Positions 1 through 7,692 of a stretch of DNA of 64,000 nt are shown here, piece after piece. The notes under the pieces are model-generated. The model saw only the letters and a list, made by a program, of their open reading frames with translations, had not been told where the DNA came from and did not search any database. This stretch comes from JAGPUQ01 sp050179115. GTDB lineage: Bacteria; Pseudomonadota; Gammaproteobacteria; Pseudomonadales; Porticoccaceae. The stretch spans positions 1 to 64,000 of the forward strand of contig JBFXFL010000005.1 in NCBI GenBank assembly GCA_050179115.1, in the 5' to 3' direction. The first letter of the stretch is position 1. Every line of letters starts with the position of its first letter. The translations under genes were made by a program, and so were the position numbers.

Positions 1-178
1 CAGTGCTTCTGCCCGGTACTCCGAAGAATGATGCCGGCGGGTTGTCTTGGGTTGTTTCGTTTGCTTTGCCATGGTCCACCTCTGTCGCGTAGTCTATTCG
101 CTTAACAGAGTGTCCGCCGGGGATGGGCAGGATCACTACGCCCTCGTCAGCCGCCAACAAACCATGACCGCAACTGAT

Positions 179-529
179 ATGGCTTTTAGCGAATTTGAGA
201 CCAAGAGACTGAAGAAGGTTGTTGGTGCTTTCATCGAGAAGCACCGACCAGCTCCGCACATTCGCTCGAAACTTGATCTCGCCTTCCGCATCAACGGCCA
301 GAGCATCGAAATCTTTGAGATTCGCCCCCGTTGGAAAGGCGCACCCGGAGAGACCATGGAGCATCGGGTCGCAAAGGCCACCTACGTCAAGACCCAAGAA
401 CTCTGGCGGGTCTTCTGGATGCGTGCCGATCTGAAGTGGCATTCCTATCCGCCCGTTCCGCGAGTTGGCAGCGTCGAAGAGTTCTTGGCGCTTGTAGCTG
501 AGGACAAGCATGCGTGCTTTTTCGGCTAG
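179..529 (+). CDS. DUF3024 family protein
   Basis: A small cytosolic protein of unknown function (about 116 aa). The reading frame shows the hallmarks of the DUF3024 family: SEFE near the N-terminus, a central IEIFEIRPRW stretch, FWMRADLKWH, and a terminal HACFFG. The frame is open further upstream, but family members begin at MAFSEFE, so I use the ATG at 179; ATG 164 is an alternative. It is followed 8 bases after its stop by an attC-like site, so it is most likely an integron gene cassette. DUF3024 proteins are common passengers of cassette arrays (family knowledge). No function can be assigned. Confidence 0.8.
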   Translation: MAFSEFETKRLKKVVGAFIEKHRPAPHIRSKLDLAFRINGQSIEIFEIRPRWKGAPGETMEHRVAKATYVKTQELWRVFWMRADLKWHSYPPVPRVGSVEEFLALVAEDKHACFFG

Positions 530-536
530 AATTGGT

Positions 537-596
537 GCATAACAATTCGTTCAAGCCGATGCCGCTTCGCGGCGCGGCTTCACTCAAGCGTTTGAC
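537..596 (+). other. attC recombination site (59-base element) of an integron cassette
   Basis: Sixty bases directly after the DUF3024 gene run from an R''-like core (GCATAAC) to an R'-like core (GTTTGAC), with an imperfect palindrome between (AAGCCGATGCCGC / GCGGCGCGGCTT around TTCG). The interior closely resembles attC sites known from resistance cassettes, such as the one behind aadA. Both outer cores deviate by one base from the consensus RYYYAAC and GTTRRRY, so recombination activity may be reduced. No integrase gene is visible in the window; it may lie left of base 1 or be absent. Confidence 0.8.
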
Positions 597-623
597 GTCA
601 TATCTGAGGTATGGAGAAACCTT

Positions 624-830
624 ATGAGATTCACCGTAGAGACTGAACGCGAGGACGACGGACGCTGGATCGCGGAAGTGGCCGAGCTGCCTGGGGTGAT
701 GAAGTATGGTCAGACTCGGGATGAAGCCATCGCGCAAGTAGAGGCGCTGACCCTTCGAGTGATGGCAGATCGCATCGAGCACGGCGAGCATCCTGTTGAG
801 CCCATTCAGATTACGTTTGCGGCTGCATGA
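624..830 (+). CDS. hicB: HicB-family antitoxin
   Basis: A 68-aa protein with the HicB/DUF1902 fold signature: an N-terminal beta strand (RFTVETEREDDGRWIAEV), the motif ELPGVMKYGQTRDEAIAQVEAL, and a short C-terminus. HicB proteins bind and neutralise the RNA-cleaving HicA toxin and usually repress their own operon. A GGAG ribosome-binding site lies about 10 bases before the ATG. Its stop codon overlaps the start of the adjacent hicA reading frame (ATGA at 827-830), the usual hicBA arrangement, but that toxin gene carries a nonsense codon. The gene sits between two attC-like sites, fitting a toxin-antitoxin cassette. Confidence 0.85.
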   Translation: MRFTVETEREDDGRWIAEVAELPGVMKYGQTRDEAIAQVEALTLRVMADRIEHGEHPVEPIQITFAAA

Positions 831-1039
831 CGCGATGGCCCAGCGTCAAGGCGAAGTAGCTGCTAGCGGCGCTTCAGAACATTGGCTGGGAAGTGAAGCG
901 CATAACCGACTCGCACCGGGTCCTTTCGCGGCCTGGATTCCCGGATTACGTCTTCTCCTTTCACGACCGCGAGGAGATTGGTCCGAGGATGCTAGCGCGG
1001 GTTGCGAAGCGGACCGGCCTGAAGCTGGGGAAAATATAA
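827..1039 (+). pseudogene. hicA: HicA-family mRNA interferase toxin, interrupted by an in-frame TAG
   Basis: Reading from the ATG that overlaps the hicB stop gives a full-length HicA-like protein of about 70 codons: TRWPSVKAK, stop, LLAALQNIGWEVKR, then the double-stranded-RNA-binding motif with the conserved histidine (SHRVLSRPGFPDYVFSFHD), then EEIGPRMLARVAKRTGL, ending at TAA 1037-1039. The only lesion is TAG at codon 11 (857-859), where a glutamine codon CAG would need one base change. Everything downstream is conserved, so inactivation looks recent. A sequencing error or an internal restart cannot be excluded. A conserved residue before the histidine is Asp rather than the common Gly. 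Confidence 0.8.
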
Positions 1040-1131
1040 CGAACCCATCCAGTCGACGCGTTAAAGCACGCAGCTGATTACCAATCTTACGTGCTTAAGG
1101 GTGAAAGGTTTCCAGATGCACAATGTTAGAC
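1033..1131 (+). other. Possible second attC site downstream of hicBA
   Basis: The stretch after hicA ends in a perfect R' core GTTAGAC (1125-1131) and begins with ATATAAC around the hicA stop. In the middle is an inverted repeat AAGCACG (about 1064-1070) / CGTGCTT about 20 bases apart. The spacing of about 99 bases is within the range of attC sites. The palindrome is weaker than in the first site, so this is an inference supported mainly by context: it would define hicBA as a cassette of about 535 bp. Confidence 0.4.
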
Positions 1132-1147
1132 AACTAGGACAATTTCC

Positions 1148-1897
1148 ATGAATGATCTGAAATCTTATGCTGTATGGGATTCCTGCACTCGATGGTTTCA
1201 CTGGATTAACGCGCTTTGCGTTTTCAGCCTGATAGCCGTGGGCCTGGTGATTCTCAATTCAAGTTCCCTCGGGTTATCTAATGACGGAAAGATTTTGATA
1301 AAGGAAGTTCATATCCTGATTGGCTATGTCTTTGTCTTGAATCTTGTTTGGCGTTTCATTTGGGCTTTTTGGGGAAATCGTTATGCAAGATGGCATTCCA
1401 TCCTGCCCGGAGGAAAAGGATTCAAGCAGGCAGTGCATAGCTACGTTGTCGCCTTTATTTCCGGTCGGCCCGAACAATATCTTGGCCACAACCCACTGGG
1501 GCGCTTAAGTGTTTTTGTTCTGTTTATGGTTCTTGCTATCCAAGCAGTCACCGGGCCAATTTTAGCCGGCACCGATTTATTTTACCCTCCATTCGGAGGT
1601 TGGATTGCACAGTGGGTGGCAGCGCCTGGCGTTAACCCGGAAGCATTATTACCCTATGCGCCGCAAATGTATGACGCTGCCGCCTACGAAAGTATGCGTT
1701 CTTTCCGTAAGCCATTCATCACGATGCATGAATACAATTTCTTCCTGTTGAGTTTTGTAATTGTGTTGCATATTGCAGCGGTAATACTTACTGAAGTAAG
1801 AGAGGGCGGGAGTATAGTTTCTGCGATGTTCACTGGTAAAAAAATATTGAGCCAAAAGCCTATGGATGCGACTGATTCTGATCACGGTGATAGTTAG
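1148..1897 (+). CDS. Di-haem cytochrome b, b561/hydrogenase type
   Basis: A 249-aa integral membrane protein with four predicted transmembrane helices and the arrangement of the Ni,Fe-hydrogenase cytochrome b / CybB family: an N-terminal TRWFHW histidine, KEVHILIGYVF in helix 2, a long middle loop, and MHEYNFFLLSFVIVLH in the last helix, giving candidate axial haem ligands. Such proteins shuttle electrons between the quinone pool and a periplasmic or membrane partner. No partner (hydrogenase, cytochrome c) is nearby. The gene is markedly richer in A and T than the rest of the window (many TTT, AAA, ATT codons), a sign of horizontal transfer, and it follows the possible attC site at 1131. Its start is the ATG at 1148; the specific partner is unknown. 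Confidence 0.8.
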   Translation: MNDLKSYAVWDSCTRWFHWINALCVFSLIAVGLVILNSSSLGLSNDGKILIKEVHILIGYVFVLNLVWRFIWAFWGNRYARWHSILPGGKGFKQAVHSYVVAFISGRPEQYLGHNPLGRLSVFVLFMVLAIQAVTGPILAGTDLFYPPFGGWIAQWVAAPGVNPEALLPYAPQMYDAAAYESMRSFRKPFITMHEYNFFLLSFVIVLHIAAVILTEVREGGSIVSAMFTGKKILSQKPMDATDSDHGDS

Positions 1898-2444
1898 GGA
1901 AGCTCTGAATAATTCCCCGATTTTGTGATAATTGCGGGGTCCAGACCAATCGGTGTTATCCAGACCAACTCATACCGGTAGTCGTCAAATGCATAGCAAA
2001 GTGCCGTGCGAGGCAGCAAACCCGCGCAAAGCGTTGCCAACAGTATCATCCGGTTTTTCATCATGACTTTTCGTCCCATGCCTTGCTTGTGTTGGCTCAT
2101 CGGCACCAAGGGTTTTGTACCCCCTTGCCGCCAGTTCGCACAGGGCGGGTTGGGCGAAGCCATAACCCGCCGGATCGCGATCGGAACCTTCGCCATAATC
2201 GGGTAACACCGAGGCCGCGCTGCTGGGGCGTGAGCAGCTACCCGAACGCGGACTGCCCGCGCGGCGCGTGCTGGCGATGATGCCCAGGACATGCAGATCG
2301 ACCTCCCGTGCTTGTGGCCCATTTCGTCAGATCGTGCGGGCTTCTACCGATGTTTATACACTGGAATTTTTGATATTTTCATGACGGACAGAAATCTATC
2401 GGGCCGTGCCAACGCGGTTCCAGATCGGAAATCAGACGCGCAGC
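1898..2444. other. Non-coding or degraded stretch without a recognisable gene
   Basis: About 550 bases with no credible gene. Just after the cytochrome b stop the sequence GGAAGCTCTGAATAATTCC, followed by CCCCG(15 nt)CGGGG, could be a transposon end or a weak terminator. On the minus strand a short frame starting near 2060 reads like a signal peptide (KNRMILLATLCAGLL) but ends within about 55 codons. Several frames change without a sustained protein signal. It most likely consists of fused remnants. Confidence 0.4.
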
Positions 2445-2550
2445 TGCGATTCCGCCGGCGTGGCGCCGGACATGGTGCGCCTATCGATCGGCTTCGAGAA
2501 CGTGGCCGACATCCTGCCCGACATCGCCAGGCGCTCAAGGCATGCGGGCG
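2445..2550 (+). pseudogene. Remnant of an O-succinyl/O-acetylhomoserine sulfhydrylase (MetZ/MetY) C-terminus
   Basis: One frame encodes SAGVAPDMVRLSIGFENVAD followed by ILPDIARRS, which matches the conserved C-terminal end of PLP-dependent homocysteine-forming sulfhydrylases (typically AGVSPDxVRLSVGxExxxDIxxDL). Only about 34 codons survive. The rest of the enzyme, including the PLP lysine, is absent. It joins directly to an IS256-family 5' end at about 2577. It is a non-functional fragment; family identification is from the motif only. Confidence 0.55.
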
Positions 2551-2576
2551 CTGGACGCACCCCATCCAGAATTGGA

Positions 2577-2652
2577 AGGTGGGTGTAGTCATGGTCATCG
2601 GTCATCTCTCTTTGCCATAGGGTAAAGAATGACACGGAACTCTGAACATCAC
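2577..2652 (-). mobile_element. IS256-family 5' end remnant (left copy, minus orientation)
   Basis: Read on the minus strand, this segment holds an IS256-type terminal sequence (TGTTCAGAGTTCCGTGTCA), a leader, and the first eight codons of a transposase (MTMTTPTF). It is nearly identical to 3316-3395 in the opposite orientation. The transposase frame then runs into the metZ-like remnant, so the element is truncated to its tip. Confidence 0.7.
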
Positions 2653-2656
2653 CACA

Positions 2657-3244
2657 ATGCCCGACTACAGCAACCGGAACTCGGATTCTCCATACGGCTT
2701 CAGCGCGCTCTCTTTCATGCGTGACAACCGGGACTATTGGCGGGAGGTAGCCGAGTATCTGAAGACACATCTGTCGCTGATCGGCATGCAGTTCGAGTTA
2801 ACTAATCGCTCTGATTTCGCCTTGTCGAATGGAAAGCTGGAAATATCCATTCATGCCGAGGATGGGCAGGAGATCAAGTTGATGGCGGGCGACGACCTTC
2901 CTGAAAAACCCCAATATGAATGGAATCCCGCGGCTGGGGTTCGTAGCTTTGCAGAAGTCATGTCGCGTCATGAACGCTTCGTCATCGATGAGGCGGGAGT
3001 GGTGCCAATTTGTCATGCCCGTTTTGGAACGCTGTTACCTGGCGAGACGGCGCGGGCCATCGATTTTCTCGCCGTATTGCCTTCGAGGCCCGGTCGGATT
3101 CAAATCTCCATACGGGTGCTTGCCGCGGAACTTGCGGCCCCCATCGTGCATGAGCGCTTTATGCAAGTGACAGGCCCGTCGGAAGAACATGATTTCGACG
3201 GACTGCAGAGACTGATGGCCGGGGTTGCTCGAACTGGAGATTGA
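2657..3244 (+). CDS. Orphan hypothetical protein between two IS256 ends
   Basis: A 195-aa soluble protein with no transmembrane segment and no motif I can assign with confidence. The N-terminal third (MRDNRDYWREVAEYLKTHLSLIG) looks helical; the rest alternates strands (MQFELTNRSDFALSNGKLEISIHAEDGQ; RPGRIQISIRVLAAEL), like an immunoglobulin-like or beta-sandwich fold. This layout recalls the C-terminal part of putative Schlafen/AlbA_2 helix-turn-helix proteins, but that is only an impression. There is no clear ribosome-binding site and the ATG lies 5 bases after an IS terminus, so it may be the 3' part of a gene whose 5' end was lost. Codon use is consistent with real coding sequence. Confidence 0.5.
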   Translation: MPDYSNRNSDSPYGFSALSFMRDNRDYWREVAEYLKTHLSLIGMQFELTNRSDFALSNGKLEISIHAEDGQEIKLMAGDDLPEKPQYEWNPAAGVRSFAEVMSRHERFVIDEAGVVPICHARFGTLLPGETARAIDFLAVLPSRPGRIQISIRVLAAELAAPIVHERFMQVTGPSEEHDFDGLQRLMAGVARTGD

Positions 3245-3311
3245 CTGTCGGATAGTGCGTGCACTCCGAGCACGGAGGCCGGAACAAGACCGTTTGCAGC
3301 CTCCAAGAACG

Positions 3312-3716
3312 GTAGTGTTCAGAATTCTGTATCATTTCTTTACCCTATGGCAAAGAGAGATGACTAATGACCATGACTACACCCACCTTCGACATGGAAG
3401 CCGCCGTCAAGGCACTGCGTGAGGGCAAGGACCTCAACGGCAAAGACGGTATCCTAACCCCGCTGATCAAGCGCTGACGGAAGCCGCCCTGAAGGCGGAA
3501 TTGGAGACGCACCTTGCCACCGAGGAGTTGCCCAACCGCAAGAACGGCAGCACTTCAAAGACCATCAAGAGCCTCTCCGGGAGCTTCGAACTGCAGGCCC
3601 CGCGCGATCATGCAGGTACCTTCGAGCCACAACGCGTCAAGAAGCACCAAACCCATCTCACCGACGAGATCGAGCACAAGGTAATTGCGCTATTCGCGCT
3701 GGGCACCAACTACCGA
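3312..3716 (+). mobile_element. IS256-family element remnant with truncated, frameshifted transposase (right copy)
   Basis: The terminus TGTTCAGAATTCTGTATCA is followed by a transposase start at 3367 (MTMTTPTFDMEAAVKALREG). The frame hits TGA at 3475-3477, where family members continue LIKQLTEAALKAELETHL. The downstream sequence resumes in another frame (LTEAALKAELETHLATEE, then KTIKSLSGSFELQAPRD and HLTDEIEHKVIALFALGTNY), so a short deletion caused a frameshift. The element stops abruptly at about 3716 inside the N-terminal domain, with no catalytic DDE region, and is joined to an ahpC-like fragment. It cannot transpose. Confidence 0.8.
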
Positions 3717-3817
3717 GGGTGTTCAAAACCAGGCTGGCCGTTTTCGACAAACTCATTGAATCCGGGCTTGACGCCAATAATCCGGAACGGCGCGAGTACG
3801 TCACCGATGGTCTTCAT
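3714..3817 (-). pseudogene. 5' remnant of an AhpC-type peroxiredoxin gene
   Basis: On the minus strand an ATG at 3817 with a good GAGGAG ribosome-binding site starts MKTIGDVLAPFRIIGVKPGF, then NEFVENGQPGFE. This resembles the N-terminus of 2-Cys peroxiredoxins (MKTIGDKLxxFxVxGVKPGFNxxEENGxxAFE). The gene is cut after about 33 codons, before the peroxidatic cysteine, at the junction with the IS256 remnant. The intact promoter side may still be transcribed toward the IS. Confidence 0.6.
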
Positions 3818-3912
3818 AAATACTCCTCGTGAATATTCTTCGTGGTAGCGATAACCGGCCGGGCCTCGATGCAACCCCTCGCCGTCAAATGGAACAATCC
3901 CGCACAACTGAC

Positions 3913-4179
3913 TCAGTGACGGGTTGCGGGGATTGGTGCAGCCGTGCCCTTGGCGCCGGCAGCGGCCTGTTGGTCGCGTTGGCGCTCGAACAGCTGCACC
4001 CGCAACTGCATGCAGGTCTCGCGCAGCTGCGGTTCGACGTCGGGATGATTGGCCAGCATGTTGAAGTGCTGCAGGATGGCGCTATGGGCACAGGGGCAGG
4101 CGGGGTTGGCGATCGAGCGGCACAGCAGCCACAGCAGCGCGCTGGTGATCTGTGCGGGTGGATAGTGGTCGACATTCAT
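3913..4179 (-). CDS. Small conserved protein at the end of the iron-uptake operon
   Basis: An 88-aa soluble protein with a short cysteine cluster (LLCRSIANPACPCAHSAI) in its first half and a polar C-terminus. A TGAGGA ribosome-binding site precedes the ATG at 4179. It is the last gene of the minus-strand run that starts with tonB, 53 bases after piuC, so a role tied to iron or haem status is an inference from position only. The cysteines could bind metal. I do not recognise a named family. Confidence 0.6.
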   Translation of the reverse strand: MNVDHYPPAQITSALLWLLCRSIANPACPCAHSAILQHFNMLANHPDVEPQLRETCMQLRVQLFERQRDQQAAAGAKGTAAPIPATRH

Positions 4180-4232
4180 GGCAAATCCTCAGGTAGAAAA
4201 AATTCGGGCGAATGAAAATGTGGCGCGCTGAC

Positions 4233-4904
4233 TCACAACTCCACCGACGCCCGCAACAGGTTGTGATAGATACCCGTCAGCACGAGTATTTCAGGGCTGT
4301 CGGGCGCCCGCTCACGCAGTGAACGGATGACGCGATCGAGGTCATACAGCACCCGGCGCTGACCAGAGTCCCGCACCATGCTTTGCACCCACAGCACTGC
4401 CACTTCGCGGCGGCCACGCGTCAGCGGCCGCACCGCATGAATGCTGCCCGCCGGGTACAGCACCAGATCGCCGGCATTACCCTTGATGTCGGGCAATCCG
4501 TAATCACTGTCGATCGCGAGTTCACCACCGTCGTAGTCGGTGGGTGCGTTGAGAAACAGTGTTGCTGCCAGATCGGCACGCAGCGGCACGCCATCGATGC
4601 GCACGGCGTTGTCCACATGGGCGCCAAACGCCATGCCCGGCAGGTAGCGGTTGATCAGTGCGGGATGTAGCCGGTGCGGCAAGGCCGCGGCGACGAACTC
4701 GGCGGATAGCGCGAGTGCATCGCCGATCAGTGCTTGCAACGCACGCATCTGCGGTGCGTCCGGTGGCAACTGCAAGTTGTCTTTTGCCCGCGCGGCAAGG
4801 CTGCCGGCGGTCACGCGGCCGTCGCCAAATTCGGCTTGGGCGATCAGCGTCTGCACCTGCGCCAGCTGTGCGCTGCCGAGTACCCCGGGGATGACGATCA
4901 GCAT
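4233..4904 (-). CDS. piuC: Fe(II)/2-oxoglutarate-dependent dioxygenase PiuC (PKHD-type hydroxylase)
   Basis: A 223-aa member of the PiuC/YbiX family, usual length about 225 aa. The jelly-roll iron site is visible: HVDNAVR supplies the HxD pair and IHAVRPLTRGRREVAV the distal histidine and the 2-oxoglutarate-binding arginine; the substrate-side motif GELAIDSDYG lies between. PiuC is regularly encoded next to TonB-dependent siderophore receptors and is iron regulated, although its substrate is unclear. Its start overlaps the stop of the upstream PepSY gene, so the genes are translationally coupled. Confidence 0.93.
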   Translation of the reverse strand: MLIVIPGVLGSAQLAQVQTLIAQAEFGDGRVTAGSLAARAKDNLQLPPDAPQMRALQALIGDALALSAEFVAAALPHRLHPALINRYLPGMAFGAHVDNAVRIDGVPLRADLAATLFLNAPTDYDGGELAIDSDYGLPDIKGNAGDLVLYPAGSIHAVRPLTRGRREVAVLWVQSMVRDSGQRRVLYDLDRVIRSLRERAPDSPEILVLTGIYHNLLRASVEL

Positions 4905-5593
4905 CAGCTGGCTGCCAGCACGAGCAGCGTGCCGACGACGCCGCTGCCCCCGATAAGGGCGACTGCGAGCAGGCGCCGGGTGTGCATTTCAGTCCACAGC
5001 AACACACCGGTCAGCGTCAATGCGACCATGGCGCCCGCCATAGTGTCGGCGAACAGTACCCAGCCGACACCGAGCCCGGTGCCTTTATGGAGCCGCGCCA
5101 GCGTGGCAAAAGTATTCGCCGTTTCGCGCTTGACCTCGGCATAGGCGTCACCTCGCCAGTAGCTGACCTCGATGCGCGCCGTGGGTGTGTTCAGCATCAC
5201 CAGCCAGCGCTGCTCGCCGGCGGCGTTGATCTGCTGCGGCCGTCTGTCCGGGCGTGCATTCGCCTGGCCGGCGTTTGGCGGCCGCACTGCGGTTGGTGGC
5301 ACGCCGAGCGCGCCGGGGAGCCACGCGGCCAGCGTCTGCTCACTGACACCCGCCGCTGCCGGTACCGCGAGGCGCTCGTAACTAGGCACGTAGGTCATCA
5401 GTTCGAGCCCCAGTACCTCGCGGTGATTCAGCACAAAGCCAGACACCCCGAACAGCAACCCCAGCAAGGCTCCCCAAAGTCCGATCCAACCGTGCACCCG
5501 CCCGAGCCACAGCACCAGGGAGCGCCGCCACCCCTGCGGATGGCGGCGCTCCAGCAGGCGCGCCGCCAGTGATAACCCAGAGTCGGCGCTCAA
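4904..5593 (-). CDS. PepSY-associated transmembrane protein of the siderophore locus
   Basis: A 229-aa membrane protein of the PepSY-TM (iron-regulated membrane protein) type in a short form. An N-terminal helix (GRVHGWIGLWGALLGLLFG) with a histidine is followed by a periplasmic PepSY-like domain (about residues 60-165, ending TLARLHKGTGLG), then two C-terminal helices. Related proteins reduce or release iron from siderophores at the inner membrane. The likely start is TTG at 5593, overlapping the receptor stop as TTGA, which argues for coupled translation. No good alternative ATG exists nearby. Confidence 0.8.
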   Translation of the reverse strand: MSADSGLSLAARLLERRHPQGWRRSLVLWLGRVHGWIGLWGALLGLLFGVSGFVLNHREVLGLELMTYVPSYERLAVPAAAGVSEQTLAAWLPGALGVPPTAVRPPNAGQANARPDRRPQQINAAGEQRWLVMLNTPTARIEVSYWRGDAYAEVKRETANTFATLARLHKGTGLGVGWVLFADTMAGAMVALTLTGVLLWTEMHTRRLLAVALIGGSGVVGTLLVLAAS

Positions 5594-7692
5594 AATCCAG
5601 TCCTGAAGGTAAACACCAGCGCCCGCGGGGCGCCCGGCAGAGCCGAATTGCTCTGCCCCGACTCGTAATAATGTTCATCCGTGACGTTCTGAAAGTTGAT
5701 CTGGAATTCCCAGTGCGTGAGCTGGTGGCCCAGGGTCATGTCGAAGCGCTCGTATCCCGGCAGTTCTGCGGTGTTGGTGTTGTTGGTGTAGCGGGAAGAT
5801 ACGAAATACATGCCGCCGCCCAACGTCCAGCGCGGTGCGAACGCCCAGTCCGCCCACACCACACCCTGCTGCTTGGCGACATTCGACGGCCGATTGCCTT
5901 CGGCATCGGGCGTGTTCGACTTCTCGATTTCAGCATCGAGCCAGGCCGACGACGCGAACACGCGCAGACTGTCGGTTAGCTGACCGTTGATCTCGACTTC
6001 CACGCCATCGGTCACCTGCTGACCGGCCAGGATCTGCAGCGAAGGGTCGTCCGGGTCCGGCGTCCGCGCCTTGTCCTTGTCGAGCCGGAACACGGCGGCG
6101 GCAAAGCCTAACCGGCCGTCGAGCCATTCGTGCCGGGTGCCGAGCTCGTAGTTGGTGGACTCCTCGGGATCCAGGTCCTCCGTGTTGGCGGAAAGGCTGA
6201 GGCCCTCGGCGGACGGATTGAACGACCGCCCGGTACTGACATACCAGGATGAAGTCGGCGTCGGCTGCCACACAACACCGGCGCGGGGACTCAGGAACTC
6301 GGTATTTTCACTGAACTGGGTCGCAGCTACCGTCTCGGTGACGTCAGCGCGAAAGCGGTCGAAACGGACACCGCCCAGCAGCTTCCAGTGTTCGGTCAGC
6401 GTGAACTGATTTTGCAGGTAAACGCCAAGGGTCCGGGCCCGGGTGTCGCGATCCGTGGCGAGCACACCGCTCAGATCATTGGCGCGACCACCGCCAACAC
6501 TGGGCGGAGAGTCGGGATGAAAGATCGAAATGTCCGGGACCCCGGTCGAGTTCTTGCTTTTGAAATCGAAGTCTTCCTGCGCAAATTCGGCGCCGAACAA
6601 CAGCGTATTGTCGTGACCGAGGAGATCGCCGGTAAAGACCAGATCGGTCTGGTTGACGATGTTCTGCTGGTTGCTGGTACGCAGTGCCTGACTGCGGGCG
6701 ATGCGAGGATCCAGCGGGTTCGGATCGGTGATGGCGCCGAACAGGTGGGTGCGGTAGTCGCGCCCATAGTCGGCGTAGCGGGTGGTATTGCGCAACCGCA
6801 AGTCATCGGTCAAACCGATATCGAATACGGCGGTGGTGATGCCGACATCGAATTCCTGAAAACGGTCGTCGCGAAAGCCATAAAACGTGTCGCGCGAGAC
6901 GCGCGCCGGCTTGCCATTGAGCATGGGCACGCCATAGTCGAACACAGATTCTTCTTTCTGATACAGGCCTGTCAGAGTGAATGAGCTGTCTTCGCCCAGC
7001 CGAAACCGCACGGAGGGCGCGACGCCATCACGGGTGACGAAGTTCTCATCGCGAAAACTGTCGGCATCGTGGTGCAATGCAGCAACGCGAAACGCGACCG
7101 CGTCGGTGCCGCCGTTGACATCGACCGTGACCCGCTGCAGATCATCGGGACCTACGCTGGCCGACGCCTCGGTCGCGGTGCCTTCATGGGGCTGTTTGGA
7201 GATCAGGTTGACGACGCCGCCGGTCGCACCGCGCCCGAAGAGCATCGACGACGGACCTTTCAGAACATCGACCCGCTCCAGAAAAAAGGTATCGCGAAAG
7301 TACTGACCGTTGTCCTTGGCGCCGTCGAGAAAGGTATCCGAGTTGGCGGCAAAGCCGCGCAGCGTGATCGAATCGCCGGTACGGCCACCCTCGCCCGCCG
7401 CGATGGTCAGCCCCGGGACATTGCGCAGTGCATCCTTCAGCGAGAAGGCGGCCTGCGTCTTGATGAGTTCGCCGGGGACGATGTTGACGGTCTGCGGCAC
7501 ATCCCGCAGCGGGGTCTCGGTGCGCGTTGCACTGCTGGTGCTGTCGACGCGGTAGCCCTCTCTTTCCTCGGCCTTGGCTTTCACCTCTACCTCCTCGAGC
7601 ACGGGGGCAGTTTCCGCGGCCTGCGCAAGCCCCGGGCACAGCGCCGCGAGCGCCAGCGCGAGTGCGGTTTTCTTGAACGTCGGTTCGTACAT
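5590..7692 (-). CDS. TonB-dependent siderophore receptor
   Basis: An outer-membrane receptor of about 700 aa. A signal peptide (KKTALALALAALCPGLAQA) is followed by the plug domain (TPLRDVPQTVNIVPGELI, then LRNVPGLTIAAGEGGRTG and ERVDVLKGPSSMLFGRGATG) and a 22-strand-type barrel ending in the canonical aromatic RALVFTFRTGF. These features match the catecholate or hydroxamate siderophore receptors (FhuA/Fiu/FiuA class). A TonB box is probably within APVLEEVEVKA just after the signal peptide. I use the ATG at 7692 because it has a GAGGGAGA ribosome-binding site; the frame is open to 7725. Substrate is not predictable. Confidence 0.93.
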   Translation of the reverse strand: MYEPTFKKTALALALAALCPGLAQAAETAPVLEEVEVKAKAEEREGYRVDSTSSATRTETPLRDVPQTVNIVPGELIKTQAAFSLKDALRNVPGLTIAAGEGGRTGDSITLRGFAANSDTFLDGAKDNGQYFRDTFFLERVDVLKGPSSMLFGRGATGGVVNLISKQPHEGTATEASASVGPDDLQRVTVDVNGGTDAVAFRVAALHHDADSFRDENFVTRDGVAPSVRFRLGEDSSFTLTGLYQKEESVFDYGVPMLNGKPARVSRDTFYGFRDDRFQEFDVGITTAVFDIGLTDDLRLRNTTRYADYGRDYRTHLFGAITDPNPLDPRIARSQALRTSNQQNIVNQTDLVFTGDLLGHDNTLLFGAEFAQEDFDFKSKNSTGVPDISIFHPDSPPSVGGGRANDLSGVLATDRDTRARTLGVYLQNQFTLTEHWKLLGGVRFDRFRADVTETVAATQFSENTEFLSPRAGVVWQPTPTSSWYVSTGRSFNPSAEGLSLSANTEDLDPEESTNYELGTRHEWLDGRLGFAAAVFRLDKDKARTPDPDDPSLQILAGQQVTDGVEVEINGQLTDSLRVFASSAWLDAEIEKSNTPDAEGNRPSNVAKQQGVVWADWAFAPRWTLGGGMYFVSSRYTNNTNTAELPGYERFDMTLGHQLTHWEFQINFQNVTDEHYYESGQSNSALPGAPRALVFTFRTGF

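Noticed and set aside
1894..2322. Minus-strand ORF of 142 codons with a signal-peptide-like internal segment
   Set aside because: The N-terminal part is compositional, no family motif appears, and its last codons run into a possible IS-like terminus.
2577..3395. Composite transposon carrying the 195-aa ORF
   Set aside because: The two IS256 segments are divergent outer tips facing the ORF, both truncated; there are no complete ISs or outer ends to define a composite element.
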